Source of the DNA: Frischella japonica | GTDB lineage: Bacteria; Pseudomonadota; Gammaproteobacteria; Enterobacterales; Orbaceae | NCBI RefSeq assembly: GCF_014489845.1 | Contig: NZ_JABURY010000006.1 | Span: 248,001-312,000, forward strand | Direction of reading: 5' to 3' | Length of the DNA stretch: 64,000 nucleotides | Notes under the pieces: generated by a model | The model's database searches: none | The model's input: only the letters and a program-made list of their open reading frames with translations | What the model was told of the DNA's origin: nothing | Translations under genes and position numbers: made by a program | Shown here: positions 12,956 to 22,515 of the stretch, in pieces | How the letters are laid out: every line of letters begins with the position of its first letter | Numbering within the stretch: the stretch's first letter is position 1

Positions 12956-13022
12956 TAACGTTGAGTTTATATTTTAGATGTAATAAAATTCAACGTCATT
13001 GTGCTGACCATTTTATAGACAC

Positions 13023-13448
13023 TTATTTCATTAATATGGTGTTACTGATAATTGTACAAATGAAAGTAGCAGCGATATTAAATAATATCACGATAAACGA
13101 TATCGTTAAGATAGCTGAACTGGAGAAAATTGGATCTAACCAACACAGGATGAATAAATAGATTGAATATAGTGCACATCCTATACATGGAATTTGCCAC
13201 AGTAATGTTCGCTTGTGACATTTTAAATGTCTTATAGCATACAGTAATCCAGTTAAAGCCGATGGAACAGCTAGCATTAAATATGCGAAATAGATCACTG
13301 TAGTTAAATTACCAAATGTAAATTGCCGCATATCATCATAATCAATAATCATAAACAGGTAAAAAAATATTCCATTTAACAATGGTTCTATAATGATAAA
13401 AATTAAAAAAGACAAAAAAAATAGAGTGGATTTATGCAAAATAAACAC
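13023..13448 (-). CDS. Uncharacterised four-helix membrane protein
   Basis: 141 residues, not recognised. Hydrophobicity suggests four membrane segments (about 7-27, 48-70, 84-104 and 114-137) with little soluble sequence. The start is a GTG with AGG directly beside it; no better start is visible. It stands alone between pgeF and hemW. The uninterrupted frame and sensible topology favour a real gene, but AT-rich DNA readily yields hydrophobic frames. Confidence 0.5.
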   Translation of the reverse strand: MFILHKSTLFFLSFLIFIIIEPLLNGIFFYLFMIIDYDDMRQFTFGNLTTVIYFAYLMLAVPSALTGLLYAIRHLKCHKRTLLWQIPCIGCALYSIYLFILCWLDPIFSSSAILTISFIVILFNIAATFICTIISNTILMK

Positions 13449-13572
13449 CTGATCGAATATTGATAACTGAATATATATTAAACTATTTTTTATTAATTTG
13501 TTGAATTATTTAATTAAATTGCATATTTTTGTTAGGTTAATACCACTGTCAGGCTATTAAGATATTATTTTA

Positions 13573-14700
13573 TTATAAAAATAATTCAAGTAATGAATTG
13601 AGAAAGAGCTTCCCTTTGTTGGTTAAAAACCAATATTGTGTATCCTCTGTTAAATAGCCATTTTTTATTGCAAGCTTAATTGGTTTGTCAATTTCAAGCA
13701 GAGATAAATTCGTCCGTTTGATAAATAATAACTTTTTAGCTGGTTCCAGCAAGCGGAATTGATTCATAAAGAACTCAAAAGGTAATTCTTCTTTTGGCAC
13801 TGTATAAGATTTATCTAAATAGCGTCCTTGCATATAACCTCTGGGATGGCGCGTTTTGATGGTGCGAATGATGCGGCCATCAGCTTGCGTTAATTTACCA
13901 TGTGCGCCACAACCGATTCCTAAATAATCACCAAAATGCCAATAATTCAAATTATGTTGACATTGATAACCTGGTTTAGCATAGGCCGATGTTTCATATT
14001 GTTGATAACCGTTAGCAATTAAACAAGCATGTCCCTGCTGATAAATATCCCATAGACAATCTTCATTTGGTAAAATGGGGGGTTTAGAATCAAATAACGT
14101 ATTTGGCTCAATTGTCAGTTGATACCATGATAAATGGGGAGGATCAAGGCTAATCGCTTGATTGAGATCATACATCGCATCTTGCAACGATTGATTTGGT
14201 AATCCATGCATTAAATCCAAATTATAACTTCTCAAATTCAATGTTTTTGCTAATTGGGCTGCTTTGATAGCCTCATGAGGATTATGTACTCGCCCTAATT
14301 GTGACAGTTTATCAGTTTGAAAGCTTTGAACACCAATTGAGATACGATTGATGCCAGCCTGGGTATAACCTACAAAATGTTTAGCATCTACTGAGTTAGG
14401 ATTTGCTTCTATCGTAATCTCAATATTTGGCTCAAAAGCGATTACTTTTCGTATCTCGGTTAGTAAATTGTGAATTAAATCAGCAGAAAATAAACTTGGT
14501 GTACCACCACCAATAAAGATTGAATGGATTGATCGCTGATGGGTAAGTGGTAAATCTTGTTTCAGATCAGCCAATAAATGTTGTATGTATTGCTGATAAT
14601 CAGATGTCTGCTTAATATTGTGAGAGTTGAAATCACAATACGGACATTTTTGTACGCACCAAGGAGTATGGATATAGAGGCTTAAAGGAATAACCGACAT
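13573..14700 (-). CDS. hemW: Radical SAM heme chaperone HemW
   Basis: 375 residues. Radical SAM [4Fe-4S] motif C15-x3-C19-x2-C22 in PWCVQKCPYC, SAM-binding GGGTPS, and the C-terminal HemN-like domain. HemW lacks the extra Cys of true coproporphyrinogen oxidase (CDF here, CGC in HemN) and delivers heme to respiratory enzymes. Close match to E. coli HemW (YggW) over the full length. Confidence 0.95.
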   Translation of the reverse strand: MSVIPLSLYIHTPWCVQKCPYCDFNSHNIKQTSDYQQYIQHLLADLKQDLPLTHQRSIHSIFIGGGTPSLFSADLIHNLLTEIRKVIAFEPNIEITIEANPNSVDAKHFVGYTQAGINRISIGVQSFQTDKLSQLGRVHNPHEAIKAAQLAKTLNLRSYNLDLMHGLPNQSLQDAMYDLNQAISLDPPHLSWYQLTIEPNTLFDSKPPILPNEDCLWDIYQQGHACLIANGYQQYETSAYAKPGYQCQHNLNYWHFGDYLGIGCGAHGKLTQADGRIIRTIKTRHPRGYMQGRYLDKSYTVPKEELPFEFFMNQFRLLEPAKKLLFIKRTNLSLLEIDKPIKLAIKNGYLTEDTQYWFLTNKGKLFLNSLLELFL

Positions 14701-15344
14701 TGATTAATATAATAAATCCGATGACTAAAATAAGTTTATTAGCATAACAAATAATGACTTTTTTTTATAGAGATTGCTATCGTATATTGATATCAAATTT
14801 TTATAGCAAAATGTGATCTAAACCAAGATTTACGTTGCCTGTGAGCGTTATTGAGGCTATCAATACTTTGAAGCGAAACGAAAGCATTTAAACCAGCCAT
14901 AGTACGACTCCAATAATAATTAACAGTATAATTTTCATTGTTTAAAAAAAACAATGCTATGTTTCGGCTAACTGGGTTACTACTAAAATAGCCTTAAGTT
15001 AACTGATACTTAACCGATTAATTTACCTTCAGCATATCATCATTAAGTTTTGAATTTGCTTAGTGGTGATATTACATTTCAATAACACATATTATCGGTA
15101 ATTTGGCGATTATAGAGAAAATTAAGATAAGTCTTAGAAAAATATCTAGAAGAATTAGAATACATTTTCTTAAATTGAATTTGATTTTTAAACCATTAAG
15201 AAATAATTAACATCAATATTTGATCCACTCTTTAAATGATTGTAAAGTAAATGGTACTTTATACAATTACTGTCATCTTGTTATTAACAAAAAAACTCTT
15301 AATTTCATTCATAAAAATCAATATAAATATAAGGAATTCGAATT
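14701..15344. other. Intergenic region, no gene seen
   Basis: AT-rich, stops in all frames, no recognisable RNA or repeat. The last 20 bases carry AAGGAA, the ribosome-binding site of the decayed gene that follows. Confidence 0.4.
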
Positions 15345-16120
15345 ATGATAATCTCGCTAAAAACAAATCGACCTAGTTTAATAAAAATAATGGATGTACC
15401 AATTATAGGCGGTTTTATTATGTTAATTTTTTCGTTAATTCCAATGTTTATTCTAATGATAACAGATGGATTTTTAGAATACAGTTATGAAGGTATTCAA
15501 ACAGGAATAATACAGATTATATGCGGTATTTATAACTTCATTTTATCTTTCTTTTTTAACATCAAAATATCGATTTTTTTTATACCTTGTTGGATCTTTT
15601 TTACCCTTATCGGTATATTAATTGTTGGTTCAACTTTTGTACTCAGCTATTTACTTATATGTTAATTATTGGCATGCCGATTTTAGTTTTAGAATGGCTA
15701 ATCGATCGTCGAGGGCAAAAACAACCAATCCATACTATGGAAGATGTTGCAGTTTCTGAAGGTTACTTAAAATCTTGGTGTTATCGGTTTTTTTTAATCT
15801 TAATATTCTACAGTGTTATTGGTGGATGACTGACTGAATTATCTTAGTGGTAAAAGATGTTTTTGAAGAATTTATGGTAATATTATTGCCCAACTATTTT
15901 GCGACTTTCTAGTTAATGTAAGCAGCCTTTTAACTTGGCATAAGGTGTTTATGTTTGCTACTGACTTAATCGTCGCCTTTGGTGTGGATTTAGGGCGAGA
16001 TGATGCCTAACTAGGGTAGGTTATTTGCTATTAGTGCTCGTTTGTTATGCCGTTTATGCCATTAGTCCTTCTTTCTTTAAAGCTAATAAATTTCTTTTTT
16101 ACCTAACTGGTCGGCTTTAA
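15345..16120 (+). pseudogene. Decayed multi-spanning membrane protein gene
   Basis: A start with a good RBS (AAGGAA) opens 106 codons of strongly hydrophobic sequence ending at 15665. The coding pattern then continues in another frame to 15829 with helix-like sequence (GMPILVLEWLIDRRG). Further protein-like pieces follow at 15951-16010 (MFATDLIVAFGVDLGRDDA, stop) and 16016-16120 (34 codons with LVCYAVYAISPSFFKANK, stop). At least two frameshifts or stops separate the pieces, so this is most simply one broken membrane-protein gene. The family was not recognised. Confidence 0.5.
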
Positions 16121-16249
16121 ACGGCATGGTTATTTAGTAGCTCCAAGACATGTATTTTATGCTTATTTCCTGTGATAACAGGATAAAATGGCTTTAGAGA
16201 TTGACAATTTTTATTTACAATAGCGGTTTTGTAATTAAAGATACCTATT

Positions 16250-16951
16250 ATGCGATTAGATAAATTTTTAGCTCATCATTTAGGGATCAGTCGTAATTTG
16301 GTTACTAAAGTGCTACGAGCTGGTCAGGTCACGATTAATGATGAACTGATAAAGTCAGGTGCGACAAAAATCAATGTGACTGATGTTGTTAAATATCAAG
16401 ATACTGTGTTGGAACATATAACCAGTAAACGTTATTTTATGTTACATAAGCCACAAGGTTATGTTTGTTCGACCGAAGATCCCGATCATCCAACTATTCT
16501 TTATTTTATTGATGAACCGATGCCAGAAAGACTGCATTCGGCTGGGCGTTTAGATCTCGATACGACAGGTTTAGTGTTGTTAACTGATGATGGACAATGG
16601 TCACACCGTATTACATCCCCCAAACATCATTGCCAGAAAGTGTATTTAGTTGAAGTTGCGCGTCCGTTAACTGAAGATTTGATAGCTACTTTTAATCAGG
16701 GTATTAAACTTAATAACGAAAAAGCGTTGACTAAATCTGCAAAATTAGAAATTTTAGATAAATTTCATGCACGTTTAACCATTAATGAAGGAAAATATCA
16801 TCAAGTAAAACGTATGTTTGCTGCGGTAAATAATCATGTTATCGCTTTACATCGTGAACAGATTGGTAATTTAAAATTAGATGTATTAGAAGGTGAATAT
16901 CGTCCTTTAACAGCAGAAGAAGTCAATTCGATCGGATCAGCGATTAAATAA
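16250..16951 (+). CDS. rsuA: 16S rRNA pseudouridine(516) synthase
   Basis: 233 residues. S4 domain (about 1-60) followed by the RsuA catalytic domain. The catalytic Asp is in AGRLDLDTTG and KPQGYVCSTEDPDHPT is the RsuA-specific signature. Length and sequence follow E. coli RsuA (231). Monocistronic as far as can be seen. Confidence 0.95.
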   Translation: MRLDKFLAHHLGISRNLVTKVLRAGQVTINDELIKSGATKINVTDVVKYQDTVLEHITSKRYFMLHKPQGYVCSTEDPDHPTILYFIDEPMPERLHSAGRLDLDTTGLVLLTDDGQWSHRITSPKHHCQKVYLVEVARPLTEDLIATFNQGIKLNNEKALTKSAKLEILDKFHARLTINEGKYHQVKRMFAAVNNHVIALHREQIGNLKLDVLEGEYRPLTAEEVNSIGSAIK

Positions 16952-17132
16952 TTTAATGACCATACGGTTGGCAGAATATACCAGCTGTATGCTATTGGTT
17001 ATGTCTATTATTGTTATTATAATTAATAACTTATCTACTAATTTACCCTTGTCAACCATTGATATCCCAGCCTCTTATAAATGTGAATCAGCGAAAGTAA
17101 AAAGTAAAATAACTATCATTTTTTGTTTTTTT

Positions 17133-17157
17133 GTGGTAAAAAGTGGGAAAAAGTGGC
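17133..17157 (+). promoter_or_regulatory. MraZ operator: three GTGG direct repeats
   Basis: GTGGT, GTGGG and GTGGC begin at 17133, 17143 and 17153, exactly 10 bases apart and separated by A-runs. Direct TGGN repeats at 10-bp spacing upstream of mraZ are the known binding site of the MraZ repressor. They lie 71-95 bases before mraZ and indicate autoregulation of the dcw cluster. Confidence 0.85.
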
Positions 17158-17227
17158 ATAAAATAACAAAATATTAACTGTTTGATTTTATTAAGATAAA
17201 ATTTATTCTTTTTGGTAAAGAGAGATG

Positions 17228-17674
17228 ATGTTTAGTGGAGCAATCACCGTCAGCTTAGATAGTAAAGGTCGTTTAGCGATTCCTACACGCTATCGAGAAG
17301 TTATGCTAGAGGGCATGGTTTGTACTATTGGTTTGCATGATCCTTGTCTTATGCTTTACCCAATTGAAGAATGGCTTTTGATAGAGCAAAAACTTGCTAA
17401 ATTATCGACCATGAATGAAATTGAACGACGTATTGTCAGATTGTTATTAGGACATGCATCGGAATGCTCAATGGATAATGCTGGAAGAATTTTAATCTCA
17501 AATACATTACGACAATATGCCCAATTAGATAAAAATATTATGTTTGTGGGACAGTCGAATAAATTTGAAATTTGGGATGAAGCAAAATGGCATCAGCAAA
17601 TTAATCAAGATATCTCTATGATTGCACAAGATTTCGCTAATTTATCTGAAAATCTTAAACACTTAACGCTTTAG
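17228..17674 (+). CDS. mraZ: Transcriptional regulator MraZ
   Basis: 148 residues, two tandem SpoVT-AbrB-like DNA-binding folds ([14 protein letters not shown] near residue 10; [10 protein letters not shown] near 85). Represses its own dcw operon through the repeat operator just upstream. Start set at the second of two adjacent ATGs (17225, 17228) because the family begins MF-x-G and AAAGAGAG lies at 17217-17224. Confidence 0.96.
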   Translation: MFSGAITVSLDSKGRLAIPTRYREVMLEGMVCTIGLHDPCLMLYPIEEWLLIEQKLAKLSTMNEIERRIVRLLLGHASECSMDNAGRILISNTLRQYAQLDKNIMFVGQSNKFEIWDEAKWHQQINQDISMIAQDFANLSENLKHLTL

Positions 17675-17682
17675 TAGGTACA

Positions 17683-18630
17683 ATGAATATTGAGCTGCAA
17701 AATTATCATCATACAACAGTGCTATTAAATGAATCGATTGAGGCATTAGCGATCAAGCCTGACGGAATCTATGTTGATGGTACATTTGGACGCGGGGGGC
17801 ACTCACGACTTATTCTAGAAAAATTAGGAGCTAATGGGCGGTTAATTGCGATCGATCGTGATCAACAGGCAATTATAGAATCACGTCATATTTGTGATCC
17901 ACGGTTTAGCATTATTCATGGCGAATTTTCTAAAGTAGGGCATTATATTGACGAATTGGGTTTAATGGGCAAAGTTGACGGTTTTTTAATGGATTTAGGT
18001 GTCTCTTCACCACAATTAGATGATCCTGACCGCGGATTTTCATTTATGCGTGATGGTCCATTAGATATGCGAATGGATATAACTAAAGGCATTTCTGCCA
18101 GTGAATGGTTAATGCAATCTAATGCAGAAGATATAGCCTGGGTATTAAGGACATTTGGTGAAGAACGCTTTGCTAAACGGATTGCACAAGCTATCGTGAT
18201 GCGAAATAAGCAAGCTCCGTTATCCCGTACTAAAGAATTGGCCACATTAATTGAACAAGTTAGTCCGATAAAGGAACGTCATAAACATCCTGCAACACGC
18301 AGTTTTCAGGCGATCCGTATCTTTATAAATAGTGAACTTGAAGAGGTAGAGATTGCTTTAAATAGTAGTCTGGAAATATTGGCTAAACATGGGCGCTTGG
18401 CTGTGATTAGTTTTCATTCTTTGGAAGATAGAATTGTTAAACAGTTTATTGCTAAGCAAAATAAAGGTCCAGATTTACCGCAAGGTTTACCGCTAACAGA
18501 AGAACAAATTAAGCAATATGGTAGTCGTTCATTAAAATCACTAGGTAAAATAAAACCCACACAGGAAGAGATTAATCACAATAATCGATCCCGAAGTGCG
18601 ATATTGCGAGTTGCTGAGCGACTAAGATGA
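17683..18630 (+). CDS. rsmH: 16S rRNA m4C1402 methyltransferase
   Basis: 315 residues, SAM-dependent methyltransferase (formerly MraW). Motifs: [11 protein letters not shown] (SAM site), [11 protein letters not shown], and [11 protein letters not shown] near residue 245. Second gene of the dcw operon; its TGA overlaps the ftsL ATG (ATGA at 18627), implying translational coupling. Confidence 0.97.
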   Translation: MNIELQNYHHTTVLLNESIEALAIKPDGIYVDGTFGRGGHSRLILEKLGANGRLIAIDRDQQAIIESRHICDPRFSIIHGEFSKVGHYIDELGLMGKVDGFLMDLGVSSPQLDDPDRGFSFMRDGPLDMRMDITKGISASEWLMQSNAEDIAWVLRTFGEERFAKRIAQAIVMRNKQAPLSRTKELATLIEQVSPIKERHKHPATRSFQAIRIFINSELEEVEIALNSSLEILAKHGRLAVISFHSLEDRIVKQFIAKQNKGPDLPQGLPLTEEQIKQYGSRSLKSLGKIKPTQEEINHNNRSRSAILRVAERLR

Positions 18631-18959
18631 TTAATACCACAGTTAAAAATCGTTTTAGTTTAGTTAAATTAATTATTGATGACATTGCCGAGTATCAAAA
18701 AATACCTCTGTTACTCTTAGTACTAGTAGTAGTATCAGCATTTACGGTATTGTTAACCACTCAGCAAAATAGGAAGCAATTATTTCAACAAGAGCAGTTA
18801 ATGTTAGAACGCGATGTGTTAGAAAGTGAATGGCGGAATTTAATTATTGAAGAAAATGTGTTAGCTGATCCTAAGCGAATAGAATCTAAAGCTTATCAAT
18901 TAGGAATGCAATATGTCGTACCAAGAAATGAAACGGTTATTGTGATTAAGAAAGAATAA
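18627..18959 (+). CDS. ftsL: Cell division protein FtsL
   Basis: 110 residues, bitopic inner-membrane protein: short cytoplasmic N terminus, one membrane segment (about 25-46), periplasmic coiled-coil heptads (about 47-90). Forms the FtsQLB complex. Divergent in sequence, but position between rsmH and ftsI plus topology identify it. Start overlaps the rsmH stop, and the stop overlaps the ftsI start by one base. Confidence 0.95.
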   Translation: MINTTVKNRFSLVKLIIDDIAEYQKIPLLLLVLVVVSAFTVLLTTQQNRKQLFQQEQLMLERDVLESEWRNLIIEENVLADPKRIESKAYQLGMQYVVPRNETVIVIKKE

Positions 18960-20683
18960 TGAAAGTTTTCAGATTAAAATCTGTTGCTAACAAGCCTTTT
19001 GAGAAATGGCGTTTTTACGTTGTATATGGCGTAATATTTTTAGCTTTGTTGGCGTTGATAATACAGTTAGCTTGGTTGCAATTAGTTGATGCAGATAAAT
19101 TGATTGCTGAAGGTAATAAACGTTCTTTAAGATACCAAAACGTTTATGTACCCAGAGCTATGATACTTGATCGTAACGAACGGGCATTAGCTGTGAGTGT
19201 GCCAATGTATGATGTATGGGCTGATCCCAAAATTGTAAAACAATCCGGGGGAGTGGATCCAACCAACATTAAGTGGCAAGAATTAGCGAAAAGTGTCATA
19301 GTTCCTATATCGGAATTACAACAAAAATTAGACCAAGAAAAAGTGCGTTTTGTGCCATTAATTAAACAGATTACACCAACACAAGCTGATTATTTAAAAC
19401 AACTTAAATTGAAAGGAATTAATTTTAATAAAACGTCAAAACGATTCTATCCTTTGGGTAGCAGTATCGCGCAATTAATTGGTTTAACGAATGTCGAAAA
19501 TGGTATTGAAAGTGGCGCCGAAGGTATTGAAAAAAGTTACAACGATTTACTAATTGGTGAAACGGGACAGCGCGTTATTCGTCGCGATCGTTTTGGTCGA
19601 GTAATTGAAAAACTACAACATATTGATGGTGAAGTTGCTAACGATTTAGTCTTGAGTATTGATGAACGTTTACAATCACTGGTTTTTAGTGAATTAGAAA
19701 ATGCAGTTAAGTTTAATAAAGCGGATAGTGGGACGGCAGTATTAATTGATATTAATACTGGTGAAGTGTTGGCAATGGCAACAAATCCTTCCTATAACCC
19801 AAATAATCGTTCACAGATTAATGCCAGTTTACTAAGAAATCGTGCTGTGACCGATGCGTTCGAACCAGGATCAACGGTTAAACCATTAATTGTAATGGCA
19901 GCATTAGAAAAAAAAATAGTTGATTTAAATACAATTATTGATACGCGACCTTTTTATGTTAATCGCTTTGAAGTAAAAGATGTATCTTATCAAAGATCGT
20001 TGAATTTGGCGGGAATTTTAGAAAAATCGAGTAATGTTGGGGTGAGTAAATTGGCATTGAAAATGAACCCGCATGAAGTGGTAGGTTTTTATTCCCGTTT
20101 TGGGTTAGGTCAACCAACTGGATTGGGTATTGGTGGTGAAACAAATGGTATGATAGCGGCAAATCGGGCAAAATGGTCTGATATTGAAAGAGCTACCTAT
20201 GCATTTGGCTATGGATTAATGGTAACCCCATTACAATTAGCCAGAGCTTATGCAACGATTGGTAGTTATGGTGTCTATAAACCCGTATCCATTTTAAAAG
20301 TCACTGAACCGGTTGAAGGACAAAGAGTCGTATCCGAATCAATAGCGAAAACAGTTGTTAAATTGATGGAATCGGTAGCGATTACGGGAGGTGGTGTTAG
20401 AGCGGCAGTTCCTGATTATAGCGTGGCGGTAAAAACCGGAACAGCTAAAAAATTAGGTTCATCGGGTAAATATGTGAATGAATATATTGCCTATACTGCA
20501 GGCATTGCACCCGCATCTAAACCAAGGTATTCATTAGTTGTTATTATTGATAATCCCAAAGCGGGACAATACTATGGTGGTACAGTTTCGGCTCCAGTAT
20601 TTAGCCGTATTATGAGTGGGGTTTTAAGAACGATGAATGTTGCCCCCGATCGTAAACAAGATAATAAAAACATTCGGTACTAA
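18959..20683 (+). CDS. ftsI: Septal peptidoglycan transpeptidase FtsI (PBP3)
   Basis: 574 residues. One N-terminal membrane anchor (about 20-42), PBP dimer domain, then transpeptidase with nucleophile S305 in GSTVK, SSN motif, and K492TGT. Cross-links septal peptidoglycan together with FtsW. Starts at the A of the ftsL stop (TAATG). About the same length as E. coli FtsI (588). Confidence 0.97.
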   Translation: MKVFRLKSVANKPFEKWRFYVVYGVIFLALLALIIQLAWLQLVDADKLIAEGNKRSLRYQNVYVPRAMILDRNERALAVSVPMYDVWADPKIVKQSGGVDPTNIKWQELAKSVIVPISELQQKLDQEKVRFVPLIKQITPTQADYLKQLKLKGINFNKTSKRFYPLGSSIAQLIGLTNVENGIESGAEGIEKSYNDLLIGETGQRVIRRDRFGRVIEKLQHIDGEVANDLVLSIDERLQSLVFSELENAVKFNKADSGTAVLIDINTGEVLAMATNPSYNPNNRSQINASLLRNRAVTDAFEPGSTVKPLIVMAALEKKIVDLNTIIDTRPFYVNRFEVKDVSYQRSLNLAGILEKSSNVGVSKLALKMNPHEVVGFYSRFGLGQPTGLGIGGETNGMIAANRAKWSDIERATYAFGYGLMVTPLQLARAYATIGSYGVYKPVSILKVTEPVEGQRVVSESIAKTVVKLMESVAITGGGVRAAVPDYSVAVKTGTAKKLGSSGKYVNEYIAYTAGIAPASKPRYSLVVIIDNPKAGQYYGGTVSAPVFSRIMSGVLRTMNVAPDRKQDNKNIRY

Positions 20684-20938
20684 TTTTTGATTAGATATAC
20701 TAAAGTTTTTGTCATAATTTACTAACTAGATTAAATTTGGCGGAGTGGTAAATATTATTTCTGTAATTAATGACACCTTAAGGTATATTAAGTTAGTTAA
20801 GTTACTAATGTAAACGATAGCTAATTTTGAGGTATTTAACCGTTTGATTGATGTATTAACGATATAATATGAGAATTTGGTTAACTTTAAACCAAACATA
20901 GCGTGATTTATCATTTAAAGAAAATATTTAATTTAACA
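20684..20938. other. ftsI-murE gap
   Basis: In most enterobacterial dcw clusters ftsI and murE nearly touch, but here about 250 bases separate them. No gene or clear terminator is seen. It may hold an internal promoter for murE onward. The murE start is uncertain, so the gap could be 219-273 bases. Confidence 0.4.
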
Positions 20939-22513
20939 ATGGATGATGGCTTAAGTATGGCGCATTATGATTTACAAAGATTAATTCATTATTTCAATAT
21001 TGAACTACCGGTTGAGCAGGTAGGCATGATGTCATTTTATATGGCAGAGAAAATTAATCAACTTAAAATGGATAGTCGCCTGATTAAACCTAACGATATC
21101 TTCATTGCTTTACCAGGTTACACGGTTGATGGTAAGGAATTTATACCACAAGCGATAGCTGCTGGCGCCATTGCCGTACTCATTGAAACAGATGATAAAC
21201 AGCAGGATAAAAAAATCGGTTTTTATACTCAACAAAATAAATACACACCATTGATTTATATTTATCAATTATCAAAATATTTGTCAGCGCTTGCCGATGA
21301 TTTTTATGATCATCCTTCGGAGAAATTACGAGTTGTTGGTGTTACCGGCACAAATGGTAAAACTACTATTAGCCAATTAATAGCACAATGGGTTGAGTTA
21401 TTAGGTGAAAAAACAGCTGTTTTAGGAACCCTAGGTAATGGTGTATATAATCATTTAACCCCATCAGCAAATACAACTCCATCTCCAGTGGAGATACAAG
21501 CATATTTGGCTGATTTTTATCAAAATGATGTGAAATTGGTTGCGATGGAAATTTCATCACATGGTTTAGTGCTTGATCGCGTAAAAGCGATCACTTTTGC
21601 TGCTACGGTGTTTACTAATATAAGTCGTGATCATCTCGATTTTCATCAAACCATGAAAAATTATCAACAAGCGAAGTGGTCACTTTTTTCTCCGAATGCA
21701 GAAGAAAGTGCTGTAAAAAGCCCCGGTAAACGAATTATTAATTATGATGATGTGGTTGGACAACAATGGATTTCTGTTTTAAATGATGTTGTGGTGGTTT
21801 CATCTAAACCGGAAAACTTATCGATTATTAAAACATTCGGCAAAGCTTATATTGGTGTTTCGAAAGTATCTTATCATGATAAAGGTATCACTATTGAACT
21901 TGAATCAAGTTATGGTAAAGCTCAATTATCTAGTGCATTGTTTGGAGCGTTTAATGTTTCTAATTTATTGTTGGCGTTTGCTACATTGTTAACACTTAAC
22001 TATCCATTTGTAGAATTAGTCGATACTGCAGCACGTTTAGTTCCAGTTAGTGGGCGTATGGAAATTTTTACTGCCGTACATAAACCAACCGTTATTGTTG
22101 ATTACGCTCATACACCCGACGCATTAGATAAAGCACTATCAGCAACCAAAGAACATTGTCATGGTAAACTATGGGTGATTTTTGGTTGTGGTGGTGATCG
22201 CGATAAAGGTAAACGTGCTTTGATGGCTCAAGTTGCTGAGCAGTATACTAATAATATTATTGTCACTAACGATAACCCACGCACTGAAGATCAAGATGAG
22301 ATTGTAGCGGATATTCTAAAAGGATTTACAAAATTAATGACATGGCAAATTATTAAAGACCGAACACAAGCTATTGCTTATGCAATTACACAATCACAAG
22401 AAAAAGATATTATTTTGGTTGCAGGAAAAGGTCATGAAGATTATCAAATCATTGGTAAGCAAAAGTATCATTACTCTGACAGAGAAACTGTATGTCGGCT
22501 TTTGGGAATATGA
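20939..22513 (+). CDS. murE: UDP-MurNAc-tripeptide synthetase (meso-DAP adding)
   Basis: Adds meso-diaminopimelate to UDP-MurNAc-L-Ala-D-Glu. Mur ligase with the ATP motif GVTGTNGKTT and the DNPR motif (NDNPRTE) specific to the DAP-adding enzyme. The N terminus is uncertain: in-frame GTG at 20903, ATG at 20939 and ATG at 20957, none with a strong RBS; E. coli MurE aligns from about the 20957 start. Stop at 22511-22513, immediately before murF. Confidence 0.94.
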   Translation: MDDGLSMAHYDLQRLIHYFNIELPVEQVGMMSFYMAEKINQLKMDSRLIKPNDIFIALPGYTVDGKEFIPQAIAAGAIAVLIETDDKQQDKKIGFYTQQNKYTPLIYIYQLSKYLSALADDFYDHPSEKLRVVGVTGTNGKTTISQLIAQWVELLGEKTAVLGTLGNGVYNHLTPSANTTPSPVEIQAYLADFYQNDVKLVAMEISSHGLVLDRVKAITFAATVFTNISRDHLDFHQTMKNYQQAKWSLFSPNAEESAVKSPGKRIINYDDVVGQQWISVLNDVVVVSSKPENLSIIKTFGKAYIGVSKVSYHDKGITIELESSYGKAQLSSALFGAFNVSNLLLAFATLLTLNYPFVELVDTAARLVPVSGRMEIFTAVHKPTVIVDYAHTPDALDKALSATKEHCHGKLWVIFGCGGDRDKGKRALMAQVAEQYTNNIIVTNDNPRTEDQDEIVADILKGFTKLMTWQIIKDRTQAIAYAITQSQEKDIILVAGKGHEDYQIIGKQKYHYSDRETVCRLLGI

Positions 22514-22515
22514 CT

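Noticed and set aside
16201-16221. TTGACA followed by TACAAT before rsuA
   Set aside because: Spacing is 9 bases, too short for a sigma70 promoter.
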